Shown: positions 54,986-64,000 of the stretch, in pieces
Position numbering within the stretch: the first letter of the stretch is position 1
Layout of the letters: every line of letters starts with the position of its first letter
Origin: Dactylorhiza incarnata
Taxonomy: Eukaryota; Streptophyta; Magnoliopsida; Asparagales; Orchidaceae
Assembly (NCBI GenBank): GCA_033032865.1
Contig: JAWHQI010000272.1
Span: forward strand, 1,426,001-1,490,000
Direction: 5' to 3'
DNA length: 64,000 bases
Notes under the pieces: generated by a model
What the model saw: only the letters and a program-made list of their open reading frames with translations
Database searches by the model: none
What the model was told of the DNA's origin: nothing
Program-made: the position numbers and the translations under genes

Positions 54986-55810
54986 CTGCTCGAGGAATCT
55001 AGGAAATTAAAGAGATATTATATCCTTCCTTGTCGGGCAAGAATTCAAATCAGCCCAGAAGTCTTCTTCAGAATATATACAAAGAGAAGAGCAGAGAAGA
55101 AAACAATATAGAACAAAGTAAAAGAGAACAGGAAGAACCAGGAAGAGAAAAACAGAGGAGCAAAAAAAGTAGATTTAATATATTATTTATCTTCTTTTTG
55201 CTAACTCTTCTTTGCAGATCATATCCATTCTGAGACACCAATCAATATCATTTGCTCAGGATCTTAACTGCAGAAGAAGAAGAGTATTTACAATCAAAAG
55301 AAGAAGCCTCCACAAGCTGTCATCAATTCAATCAGACAGGGGGAGCTCTTCATCATCTCCAAAGATCCAATCTCAACAACCAATCAGGATCTCTAGAGTC
55401 TTCTTAGAAAAAGAAGAACATCATATTATTTTCCCTTTTCTTTATTCCCCTCTTGTACAGGGTTATAACTCCCTTTAAAAGTTAACTCTCGGTGATAGGG
55501 CACCTTAGCAAAAACCTGTGATTTGGTTAGAACACCTGATCAAAAGCTCACTTGGTTTTTGGGCACCTTATCAAAAGCTCATTGGTGTTAGGGCACAAAA
55601 ATCCTAGTGGATTCCTACAGTGGGTAGAAGAGTAGATGTACCCAGGTTGATTGGGGAACTACTATATTTCTTGTGTCTTCTGGTTTGCTTGTTTTATGTT
55701 CTATTTTTTTGCTGTGCTGTGTTGCTGTGCCTTATTAGTGTTTGTTGTTATTACTCACTCAGCACTACACATATATATCATTATTTTGAAACAACCTAAA
55801 AAGGAAATTA
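54986..55810 (+). other. LTR- or UTR-like region, unassigned
   Basis: Purine-rich then pyrimidine-rich sequence with no gene. Around 55490-55700 the repeated gggcacctta-caaaa and the stretch gtagatgtaccca...gggaactactatatttcttg recall R-U5 parts of plant copia LTRs, but no second copy is present. Confidence 0.35.
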
Positions 55811-56160
55811 AGAACTAAACCTCCCTTTCAGGGGGGACGAGGTTCGTCAAGGGAACGGTGCTGTCTCATGGGGGATGGGCCCTGCCAATACTCATAGACC
55901 TGCTCGTGATTCCTTCTCGCATGAGGAGTGGCATCTCAGTGAGGCGAGTCTCTAACACGTCTATCAGGAGGTCGTGGAGCATCCCAGGGATCGTACGAAA
56001 GATCATCATAACATGGGGGTTGGACCTGACCTCCATGGATGTCTAACTGATCAAATCTAGTGCTAACCCTAGCGATGTCATTTCTAATGACGTCAAACTG
56101 GGCTCATACCTGCTCGAATCGATCAAGGACAACTCTTTGAAACTCGGTGGGTGTCATGTC
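55811..56160 (-). pseudogene. Gag-like coiled-coil remnant
   Basis: Minus strand, with two stops: TPTEFQRVVLDRFEQ, AQFDVIRNDIARVSTRFDQL, then a Pro/Asp/Arg-rich stretch (WDAPRPPDRRVRDSP). Helical DRFEQ/RFDQL repeats of this type are common at the N-terminus of gypsy gag proteins. Weak evidence. Confidence 0.35.
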
Positions 56161-56349
56161 CAAATTCGAACTGGTAGCCCGATCGTCAGTAAGGTTCTAG
56201 TCAGACATGGATGAACAGAACAACCTACCACTACGTAGCATATAATGTAGCCCAAGCTGAGGCTCATCATCAAATATTGTCCGAATAGGGTTGCATCATA
56301 GAGCACTCATCATCAACATTACCCCTGCATCAAATCCTAGTATGGATGC

Positions 56350-56585
56350 AATTGAGACAATCCAAATTAATTGGATAGTAAGCAAATAGTTTAAAATAGA
56401 AGCTCAAATAGATGTACAGTTGTTCACAATAAACATTAATTGGAAGAGCAAGTGTCAATCCACAAAAAATTGAGACAATCCAAATTAATTGGATAGTAAG
56501 CAATTAGTTTAAAATAGAAGCTCAAACAGATGTACAGTTGTTCACAATAAACATTAATTGGAAGAGCAAGTGTCAATCCACAAAC
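56350..56585. repeat. 118-bp tandem duplication
   Basis: Two units starting aattgagacaatccaaatta at 56350 and 56468, with about three differences, and a short third start at 56586. Recent duplication in AT-rich sequence. Confidence 0.92.
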
Positions 56586-56732
56586 AATTGAGGCGCAAAA
56601 TTAATTTATGCACACGCCGAATATGCCCTGCAAATCAATGGGTTTTCACGAAAACAACATGTATAAAATTGCATCCAACCAAATATAGTCCGAATATACA
56701 ATAATATAGGAGCAAGAACACCAAACTAAGAC

Positions 56733-57332
56733 TCACACTTGCATATGACAACGGGCTAGAGCATTGGAGATGTCTGAAGGCTGCTGGTCTCTTCCCGGAA
56801 TAGGTGTCGCGGAGTAGAAACCACTGAGGGTCTCCGGTAGGGTAGGAGAAAGGCTGATCGGCTCTGGGATGGGGGGATTTGGGTTGTGGTGGTTGTGGGA
56901 AAGTAGGGGAAGCTCTGGACGGTGGTGTATGAAGGTGGGATGGGGCTGGATGCTACGGAAATGGAGTGGGAAGTGGAGGATTCTGTTGGGCAGAGATGCT
57001 GGGGAGGAGAAATGGAGAAGTGGGGGGGGGGGGGGGGGGGGTCGAGGGGGATCACGGTTGGGAGCGGTAACAAGGCTGGTGGTGGAGTGCATGGAATTTG
57101 CGTGTTCGGAAGGGGAAATGAGAGGAATTGGTGCTGTAGTTCCAGGAGGCGGCTGTAGGGATCGGCGTGGTGTGGGGAAAGTCATGGCTGCGGTTCCTGG
57201 AGGCGGCTGCAGGGATCGGGTGGCTGGGTCGGCGGAAGTCAGCAGGGACAGTAGCCGTAGGATCGACTGAAAGAGAGAGGGAGAGGATCGATGCCCTGGA
57301 GTCACACCAGGGAGTCTTTCCTGACGTCGCAC
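56733..57332 (-). other. Pro/Ser-rich reading frame, unknown
   Basis: 199 open codons on the minus strand, MRRQERLPGVTPGHRSSPSL to NALARCHMQV. It includes a twofold LQPPPGT-A repeat and a proline run coded by an 18-base G run near 57026-57043. In character it resembles the frames at 275-1345 and 51360-50962. No domain recognised; it may be part of the same dispersed-repeat class. Confidence 0.25.
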
Positions 57333-58172
57333 CGAGGGAGAAGGAGGACCGATGATTCCGAATAGAAATTTAAAACCTCGATGCCCTCTAAACTGCTGCT
57401 TGCGAACCTATATACTAATAACTGAGATAAGGCATCTAGATCGGATGTCTCATAACGTCCGAATCGATCATATGTCAACTTGAAATATAGAAGCAAATAC
57501 ATGAAAATGACTCGGAACGGCCTTCCGTTGACTCAGATTGCCCGAAGGGGTAGCGTATCACCGCCTCCTGCAGGAATACGTGTACGTGGGTCGGCGATCT
57601 TCATCACTTTGTTTGAGGGAACTTTCTCATTTTCTGCTGAATGCCAGCAGCCTGCCAAACTGGTTTGGGCACCATTCACACAATTCGGTGCATCGCTTAG
57701 ATGTCCACGGTTTCATTCGGGTTGATGGTTCAATTTCAAAAAAAAAATCCTCAAACAGAGCCTTAAAATGTTGAGAACCCTTGAGAATTGTTTGTGTTTC
57801 TCATATGTGCTCTAGTCTATACTAATAATCTTCATTCTTTTTAATTTAGAAGAATGATATGACATTAATTGATTAAGGCTCGTTTGGCGCGACATTTTTG
57901 CTCCGGTGAGTTTAGACAAAAATGCCACCGTCATAAAATATATGTTTCGTATGACAACGGTTATGACCGCCATCAAGAAAAGAAAACTAGTTTTGAACAT
58001 AAAAATGGATGAAGTTCCTTAGATGAGGTCGGATGTTTACGAATGACGGTTCATAACCACCACCGCTGTGTCAAATGGTGCGTAAGAGTAGTTTTCTTTG
58101 AAATGATTTTGATTTCAGGATAAAGCTGAAAATAGAATTTTCGTTTTAGGTTCGACTAAAATATTAGCCTAA
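57333..58172. other. No gene recognised; truncated Tourist-like end
   Basis: I see no supported gene. At about 57875 the sequence taaggctcgtttggcgcg looks like the left end of a Tourist/Harbinger MITE next to a TAA, but no matching right end was found. Confidence 0.4.
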
Positions 58173-58384
58173 GGCTTTATTTGGCACGGCGGTGGCGTTT
58201 CTCCCGGCGGGTGCAAACGGAGTTTTCGAACCTGAGGGCGGAGGCGGGGGATCGAAACGGAGCTTTTTGCTCCGTTTCTCATGGCGCGGCGGGTGCAAAC
58301 GCGGCAAACGCCGCCCGCCATTTGGTTACGCGCCTTGCGGCGCCGCCGCAAACGCCGCCCGCCACCGCCGCACCAAATGAAGCC
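58173..58384. mobile_element. Tourist-like MITE (212 bp)
   Basis: Terminal inverted repeats of about 25 bp, GGCTTTATTTGGCACGGCGG on the left and the complement of GGCTTCATTTGGTGCGGCGG on the right. It is flanked by taa at 58170-58172 and 58385-58387, the PIF/Harbinger target preference. The interior is very G+C-rich (ggcggcg, gcaaacgccgcccgcca) and can fold on itself. Confidence 0.88.
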
Positions 58385-58676
58385 TAAATGGTGATACTCC
58401 CATAGTATTTGGAAAATGTGAGTTCTAGTAGGACTCTTTGGTTGTAAATATTATGATGAACTAGTCAGCACCCGGAAAACAAAACTAGTAAATGATAAAC
58501 TAGCTTATTAGTTATACTGTGCAGGAGCTGGAATGGTAAAAATGACTGTGTTAGCAGCATAAACTTAAATTAAAATACTGATAAAATTTAAATCAAAACC
58601 TAAAGTTGATATTGTAGATTATTTGGTCAGTATTTAGTAATATATATATATGATATTTTAAATGAAGATAATTTTC

Positions 58677-60160
58677 ACAACAACAACAACAACACTCAAG
58701 CCTTTATCCCACCATAGTGGGGTCAGCTATATGGATCCTTTGTCGCCATTGCGCCATATCTTTAATCATTGCCTCACTAATGCCTAAGTACATCATATCT
58801 TTCCTTATAGTTTCATTCCAAGTCTTTTTGGGTCTACCCCTCCTCTGTTTAACATGTCTAGTGACTAAACTCTCACAACGCCTAACAGGTGCCTCTAATG
58901 GTCTCCTATGTACATGTCCGAACCATCTTAAACGAGCTTCTCGCATCTTCTCTACAATTAGCGCCACTCCTGTCTTATCCCTGATACATTCATTCCTAAT
59001 TTTATCGAGTCTCGTGTGACCACACATCCACCTAAGCATTCTCATCTCCACAACTCCCATTTTTTGCTCATGTACACCATTCACTGCCCAACACTCAGAA
59101 CCGTAGAACATTGCTGGCCTAATTGCAGTACGGTAAAACTTGCCTTTAAGTTTTAATGGTACTTTACGATCACATAAGATCCCAGACGCGCCTCTCCACT
59201 TCAACCAACCTGCTTGGATTCTATGTATCACATCTTTATCTACACCTCCATTTTTTGAATTATCGATCCCAGATATTTAAAGCACTCACTGTGGGAAATA
59301 TCTTGGTCACCAAATTTAATGACGGAGTCATCCGACCTTCTTGCACTACTAAATTTAAGCTCTATATAGTCCGTCTTTGTCCTGCTCAACCTAAAACCCT
59401 TCTTTTCTAAAGTGTCTCGCCAAGATTCAAGTTTCGCGTTTACACCCTCGCGCGTCCCATCGACCTAAACAATATCATCTACAAATAATAAACACCAAGG
59501 TATTACTTTTTGGATATGTCTGATGAGCTCATCTAAGATAAGGGCTTAAAGCTGACCCTTGATGTAAGCCAATAGCGATAGGAAATTCCTGTGTTAATCC
59601 TCCAGATGTCCTCACCCTGGTCACTGAATTTGTATACATATCTTTGATTACGTCAATGTATGATACATTTACGCCTTTCTTTTCTAAGACTCTCCACAAG
59701 ACCTCTCTTGGAACCCTATCATAAGCCTTCTCCAGATCGATAAACATATGCAAATCTTTTTGTCTTTCCCAATAGTTGTCAATGAGTTTCCTCAAGAGAT
59801 GTATAGCTTCCATGGTTGACCTCTCTGACATGAATCCAAATTGATTCTCTGAGATGCTAGTCTTTCGTCTAACTCTTCTCTCTATTACTCGTTCCCATAG
59901 TTTCATAGTATGACTCATTAATTTAATTATCCTGTAATTGACATAATTTTATATATCTCCTTTGTTCTTATACAAAGGTATCAAAATATTTTCTCTCCAT
60001 TGATCTGACATCCTCTTTGTTTTCAGTATCTTATTGAAGAAACTTGTAAGTCATAAAATTCCTTTCCTCCCTAAGCATTTTCATACTTCAATGGGTATAT
60101 CGTCTGGCCCAACTGCCTTTCCATTTTTCATCTTCTTCAGAGCAAACATTATATGACGGT
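58677..60160 (-). mobile_element. RTE-type LINE, 5'-truncated and broken
   Basis: Read on the minus strand: start near 60155 (FALKKMKNGKAVGPDDIPIE), then RT (NQFGFMSERSTMEAIHLLRK, FIDLEKAYDRVPREVLWRVL, GLHQGSALSPYLR). The catalytic FADD part (about 59450-59530) is corrupted. The C-terminal region follows at 59231-58704 (LKGKFYRTAIRPAMFYGSEC, MLRWMCGHTRLDKIRNECIR, ARLRWFGHVHRRPLEAPVRR). After the stop comes ccactatggtgggataaagg and the (ttg)n tail at 58677-58694, the characteristic plant RTE 3' end. The endonuclease half is missing. No clear target duplication. Confidence 0.93.
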
Positions 60161-60846
60161 ACGCCAATTGATCATCAGAGAAATTTGTGCACTATTCAAA
60201 GGTCAATATTGGCAATCTGATAGTGGTTAAATGTATTGGAATTACACTTTAATTAGCGGCAAACATTATATGACGGTTAATTATTACTAACTAATCAAAA
60301 TGTCATCTTCCTGGTGATAGTTAGGTACTAAATATATTCAAAAATTCAGATTCATACACCTTTTTTGTTGATTTAACACTTTGAACCGTGAGTCTGGTGC
60401 AGCAGTCTTGAAACCTGAGCTCAAACCTATCCAGAGCTAAATATTTTGGATGTTCAATTATCTTCTATGAATGAACTTATAATTAGGCATACTATGGCTT
60501 CGTTTGGTGCGGCACTATTCCTGGAAAGTTCCAATGCCGCGCCGTGGCCATCTGGCTGCCCCACAATCAGGCATTCCTCAGAACGCACAAGGCCCAAACC
60601 ACTGTGGTTTGGTGGAAATGAGAATAATAAGGTAAGTTAATAGAAAACAAACTTGGGTAATTTGGATATGCACACAAAATGTGTGATATTGAAGGATTAA
60701 AAAACTAATAGTCCTGAAGTTAACATGGATAGAATGTAGATTTAACAGCTCAGGCAGTCCATTGCTGATATGAAAAAAGGATCCTAATTATCATGGGCAA
60801 TGAATTACTCCCTGACAGGTAGAGCTGACAGTTCCCATCTTTTTCA
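60161..60846. other. No gene recognised; possible intron upstream of an exon
   Basis: Contains a second copy of gcaaacattatatgacggt (60259-60277; first at 60142-60160, the LINE 5' border) and a Harbinger-like end ggcttcgtttggtgcggcac at 60497-60516. The last bases, tctttttcag, form a good splice acceptor. Confidence 0.5.
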
Positions 60847-61258
60847 GGTTAAAATGGCTGAAGATGCAGTAAAGAGAGTGACAGGCATGAGTCCTATGTT
60901 CCCGACCACGTCCGACATATCATCTATTAGCATTCCCTTCGCCGGAAGTCCGTCGGAAGTGTCATCCAATTCCGCCGTTCCCGTACAAGACGATCCGAGC
61001 CACTTCTTCGCACCGACCGCTCTCCAAGGAATCAACAAATACCTTCCTGACATCGCCTCTGTCGTTCCGCCGGCCGAGGATTTCGTGCACGGTGCTTTGG
61101 GTGTTGGAAAGATGGGGCGGACATCTTCGATACAGCGGGTGGAAAGCTTGGAGCACCTTCAGAAGAGGATCTGCAGGGGCTCTGCTGCGTGTGGCTCCAT
61201 GCAGTGGGATGCTGCCGGATGGGATACTGAGAGCTCGGGCAGCAAGAATCAAATCTAA
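60847..61258 (+). CDS. Possible last exon of a host gene
   Basis: After the acceptor tttttcag an open exon of 136 codons plus stop reads VKMAEDAVKRVTGMSPMFP, then a Ser-rich part with SISIPFAGSPSEVSSNSAVP, then ALQGINKYLPDIASVVPPAE, SIQRVESLEHLQKRICRGSA and ends SSGSKNQI. It is balanced in composition and unlike the transposon frames around it, so it may be the 3' end of a cellular gene. I do not recognise the family and found no upstream exon in the window; the LINE and MITE pieces before it would then lie in its intron. It could also be a captured fragment. Confidence 0.55.
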
Positions 61259-61569
61259 AGGATCGAAGAAAGATTTATAAATGTCATTATGTTTATGATT
61301 CTTGAGGTATGAACTAGAAACCCTCTCTCTCTCTCTCTGTCTCTCTTTCAAAGGTGCTACATATAACACTTGTTCTCTCTTTTTGCCATTGATGATAATT
61401 GTTGTTAACAAGTACATTGATTTTGATTATGTCAATGTGAATTTGTAATTTGTATATGGGCAAGGTATGCGAACTAAATATGAGAAGTAATAATTGTAGA
61501 AAATTGAAGCTTATAGCAAAATCCCTCAACGTAAAGCATAAATATTTATATATAGAAATAAATACCCAA

Positions 61570-61719
61570 ACCTCCCTTGAGAGCACCCCTCTTAGTTTCG
61601 AAATCACAAAAATCTCCCCTTAAGTTTTCATTGTATCACAAAAATCTCCCCTTAAGTTTTCATTGCATTACAAAAACCTTCCCTTATGTTTTCATTGCAT
61701 TACACCCATGAACAAAAAT

Positions 61720-61781
<62 letters not shown>

Positions 61782-61930
61782 GTGTCCACCGAGGGGGGTA
61801 TTTTTGTGCATGGATGTTATGAAATGAAAACTTCAGGGGAGGTTTTTGTAATGAAATGAAAACTTAAGGGGAGGTTTTTGTAATTTCGAAACTAAGAGGG
61901 GCGCTCTCAATAATTTAGCAAAGTTAGAGG
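61570..61930. mobile_element. Foldback (MITE-like) element around a 57-base C run
   Basis: The arms, about 150-170 bp each, are inverted copies: cccctcttagtttcgaaatc on the left and its complement in tttcgaaactaagaggggcg on the right, with repeated ctccccttaagttttcatt modules and their complements. Between them are 57 uninterrupted C (61721-61777) and ggtagtgtccaccgagg. The outermost right sequence has no full match on the left. Borders and target duplication are uncertain. Confidence 0.75.
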
Positions 61931-62155
61931 GGAGGTCCCGGTAAATGGCCCTTTATATATATTAGATTGTTACATAAAAGATTAAAATGGTTGCTAGGCA
62001 AGACTGGTAAAAGAAAATGCAGCCTTGTTAGTACTTAGAACATATTGAAGTGAGATATTTTCGGGGCATGGTTTGTAATGACATGACAATCAACTTTGAT
62101 GTATTTTTCTCTTTCATGAAATGTAAAATTGTGCGTAGTATGCAATACAATCTTA
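61931..62155. other. No gene recognised
   Basis: AT-rich, no open frame of note. It ends in tta (62153-62155), the probable target-site copy of the next element. Confidence 0.5.
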
Positions 62156-62584
62156 GGGTTCATTTGGTTGAGCGGTTGCAGTTGTAAAAGGAGCTGTTGT
62201 AAATGCAGGTTTGTAAATGGAGTTGTTGGAAATTTGTTGCTGGAAATGAAGTTCTGTTTGGTTACTCTGTGTTTGCAGAGCTGTTCAGAATAGAGATCCG
62301 TTTGGCCAAACAGCGGTGGTGTTTCGTAAAAATTTATTGTTTTTAATTTTTTTTATTAAAGATTTTGTTAAATTATATTCGAAGACTATCTGTAGATAAA
62401 TTTTTTGGATTTTTTTTGGAAATAATTTAACGCAATATTTTTTTTTACAATTAACTGCCGGTGGTGCTGTGAGCGTTTTGCTCAAACACATACAGGAACC
62501 CAAAAAACTCCAAAATACTTGCAAAACTCAAAATATTGAAAACTCGAAATCTCCGACGAGCGACTATGCAGATACTGTCAACAC

Positions 62585-63314
62585 GTTCAATCTCGGTGTA
62601 GTTGATCGGTAATGGAGTCACGCAATGCCACCATCTCATCCACCCCTACTCTAATCCCTCTAACATGGTTTTCACTTGAGCCATAACATTCTGTGTTGTT
62701 GTGCCATGCCGACCAATGTAGGAAGCCTGATGATCAACAGGAACTCGAGCATTCACATGTGTTCCATCTATAACTCCAATACAGTCTTTAGAGAACGACA
62801 TGTATCGAGCATCATTGAGTATTGTGGGGGGGGGGGGGGGGGGGGGGGGGGGGGAATATCATTGAAAAGGTGATCTACATGGGTAATGACATCAGAAAAT
62901 AACCTCTTAATAGCAGTGATACCTTGCAAAAAAAATCTACTTATAGTTTCTGTGGAGTGCATTGGTATATTATGACCTAAAATATGTAATGTAAATGCAA
63001 GTACTTCTCGTGGTAGAGTTCTCCTGGATCCTTGCAATCTATACTGTTGTGTGAGGAGTGTTAACAAATCTACAAATATAAGCTTCGACATTCTAAAATA
63101 ACTGAAAAAATCTACGAGGGTGTCCATCGAGAAGTTCACCCACCCATCTAGACCCTATTTGACTTGATGTCATGCAAGGTATATTTGATAATCCACTGGT
63201 ACCGGATAACTGAAAATCCACTGATGCTAGAAATTGTTGCCCCATGAGTGCTCTATTACGGTAAAACCAGCCAGCTACTTGTTCCCGAGGCTCCTCATTA
63301 GAACTGTCTTCCAT
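62585..63314 (-). pseudogene. PIF/Harbinger DDE transposase, internally deleted
   Basis: Minus strand. The N-terminal part begins MEDSSNEEPREQVAGWFYRN and has the family's helix-turn region: SRWVGELLDGHP, a one-base shift, FRMSKLIFVDLLTLLTQQYR, LQGSRRTLPREVLAFTLHIL, STETISRFFLQGI. A 29-base G run (62826-62854) then codes prolines and shifts the frame. After it the first catalytic block is readable: DARYMSFSKDCIGVIDGTHV, ARVPVDHQASYIGR. Past NVMA the rest of the DDE domain is missing, and the sequence jumps to what looks like the C-terminus (MVALRDSITDQLH). The second Asp and the Glu are gone. It cannot be active. Confidence 0.9.
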
Positions 63315-63363
63315 CTGAGATAGACATTGTCAATCTGCGGGCATTTTAAATTTAAACAATATA

Positions 63364-64000
63364 TTAAAAATAGATTAACATGAATAAAACATGAAGTTTC
63401 ACGATTACAACATAACGATCACATAAAACATAAAGTGCGATCACATAACATATAAAGTCCATTGGAGAATAAAAAATAAACCCAATCACATAACAACTAC
63501 TCTGATCGTTTTTCATAACAAGCAGCCATCTGAGTCGCCGATCCTTTTGAATGCTCATAAAGGTTTCTCGATTATGTTTCTCTCTCAGAAACACGGTGCA
63601 GTAGTCATAGAAGTCATAGTTTGAATCAGACATGACCTCTGTCATAGATTCGAGTTCTGCAATAGCATCAGGAATACTGTACAACGAAGAAGAAATCTGA
63701 ATGCGAGGCTGCTCCGCCATGCAACGCCCTATAATGCGCGATGTTTCAGCTATCTCATCCATCGTCGAACTCCGGGCCCTCTTGTTTGCCATCTTACATT
63801 TCCTCATCGGTTTTCTCCTTGTCTCAGCAAAATTTGGTAACTCGTTCATGTTCTGCGTCTCTTCTCCAGCAGACAAGTCATGTTCATCAATTGATTCATG
63901 CTCAAAATTTCTAGAATTTGGAGCCCATGCAAGATGTCCAGTTGCTACAACCTGGCTAAACATCATATCCAGCTTCTCTTCTAACTCAGGGGATATACCA
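63364..64000 (-). CDS. Myb/SANT-like protein of the PIF/Harbinger element, partial
   Basis: Open on the minus strand from the window edge to a stop at 63364-63366. Landmarks of the C-terminal half of the Harbinger ORF1 / plant Myb-SANT-like family: PELEEKLDMMFSQVVATGHL, AWAPNS, a basic stretch KPMRKCKMANKRARSS (nuclear signal), MDEIAETSRI, SIPDAIAELESMTEVMSDSN, FLREKHNRETFMSIQKDRRL and RWLL. The hydrophobic tail after RWLLVMKND does not fit the family and may be read-through of a lost stop. The SANT domain would be beyond the window. In this family the protein helps bring the transposase to the TIRs in the nucleus. Confidence 0.85.
   Translation of the reverse strand, partial: GISPELEEKLDMMFSQVVATGHLAWAPNSRNFEHESIDEHDLSAGEETQNMNELPNFAETRRKPMRKCKMANKRARSSTMDEIAETSRIIGRCMAEQPRIQISSSLYSIPDAIAELESMTEVMSDSNYDFYDYCTVFLREKHNRETFMSIQKDRRLRWLLVMKNDQSSCYVIGFIFYSPMDFICYVIALYVLCDRYVVIVKLHVLFMLIYF

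Larger units (their letters stand above)
62156..64000 (-). mobile_element. PIF/Harbinger DNA transposon, left part
   Basis: Left end GGGTTCATTTGGTTGAGCGG directly after tta, the family target. The next 170 bp are shared with the element at 48239. Two genes on the minus strand, a Myb/SANT-like gene and a DDE transposase, are the standard Harbinger pair. The right end lies beyond the window. The transposase is internally deleted, so this copy is not autonomous. Confidence 0.88.

Noticed and set aside
57480..57774. Plus-strand frames near 57480-57774 as an exon of a host gene
   Set aside because: No recognisable domain, no convincing splice sites, and either strand could be read equally well.

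Overview
This window looks like a plant nuclear genome, almost certainly an angiosperm with a large, transposon-rich genome. The grounds are two Tat-lineage and one Athila-like Ty3/gypsy element, a Ty1/copia element with a tRNA-iMet-type primer site, an Au-like tRNA-derived SINE, an RTE-type LINE, Tourist-like MITEs, a PIF/Harbinger element and a fragment of a plant glycerol-3-phosphate acyltransferase gene. I see no organellar or bacterial genes. The species cannot be named from the sequence alone.

The core (2500-50931) is one stack of nested insertions. A minus-strand copia element (LTRs 2500-3587 and 49864-50931) sits inside a dispersed repeat. A plus-strand Tat element, called Tat1 (LTRs 7032-7968 and 44781-45718, TSD ttcgt), sits between its integrase and reverse transcriptase. 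Tat1 was hit twice: a minus-strand Tat element, Tat2 (LTRs 13179-13909 and 24214-24944, TSD ctttg), cuts its integrase, and a plus-strand Athila-like element (LTRs 26817-29199 and 37309-39698, TSD cctac) sits in its 3' region. A small TIR element (48239-49101) carrying the GPAT exon fragment cuts the copia gag. By eye, LTR divergence falls in the order copia, Tat1, Athila, Tat2, which agrees with the nesting.

Both Tat elements have the usual gag-PR-RT-RH-aRNH-INT on one strand, and two extra genes on the opposite strand between pol and the 3' LTR. In Tat2 both extra genes resolve into open multi-exon models with GT-AG introns and upstream TATA boxes (14206-15404 and 15852-17776), although the element's own aRNH domain is deleted. 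Tat1 carries diverged versions of the same pair (40377-44691). All gag-pol frames in the window are interrupted.

The left flank (1-2499) holds a direct-repeat-bracketed segment of unknown nature and a dispersed repeat carrying the SINE. The right flank (50932-62155) holds the other half of that repeat, a second copy of it, gypsy remnants, LTR-like segments, a MITE, a 5'-truncated RTE LINE, a possible last exon of a host gene (60847-61258) and a foldback element. The window ends inside a PIF/Harbinger element (62156 onward) with a Myb/SANT-like gene and an internally deleted transposase, both on the minus strand.
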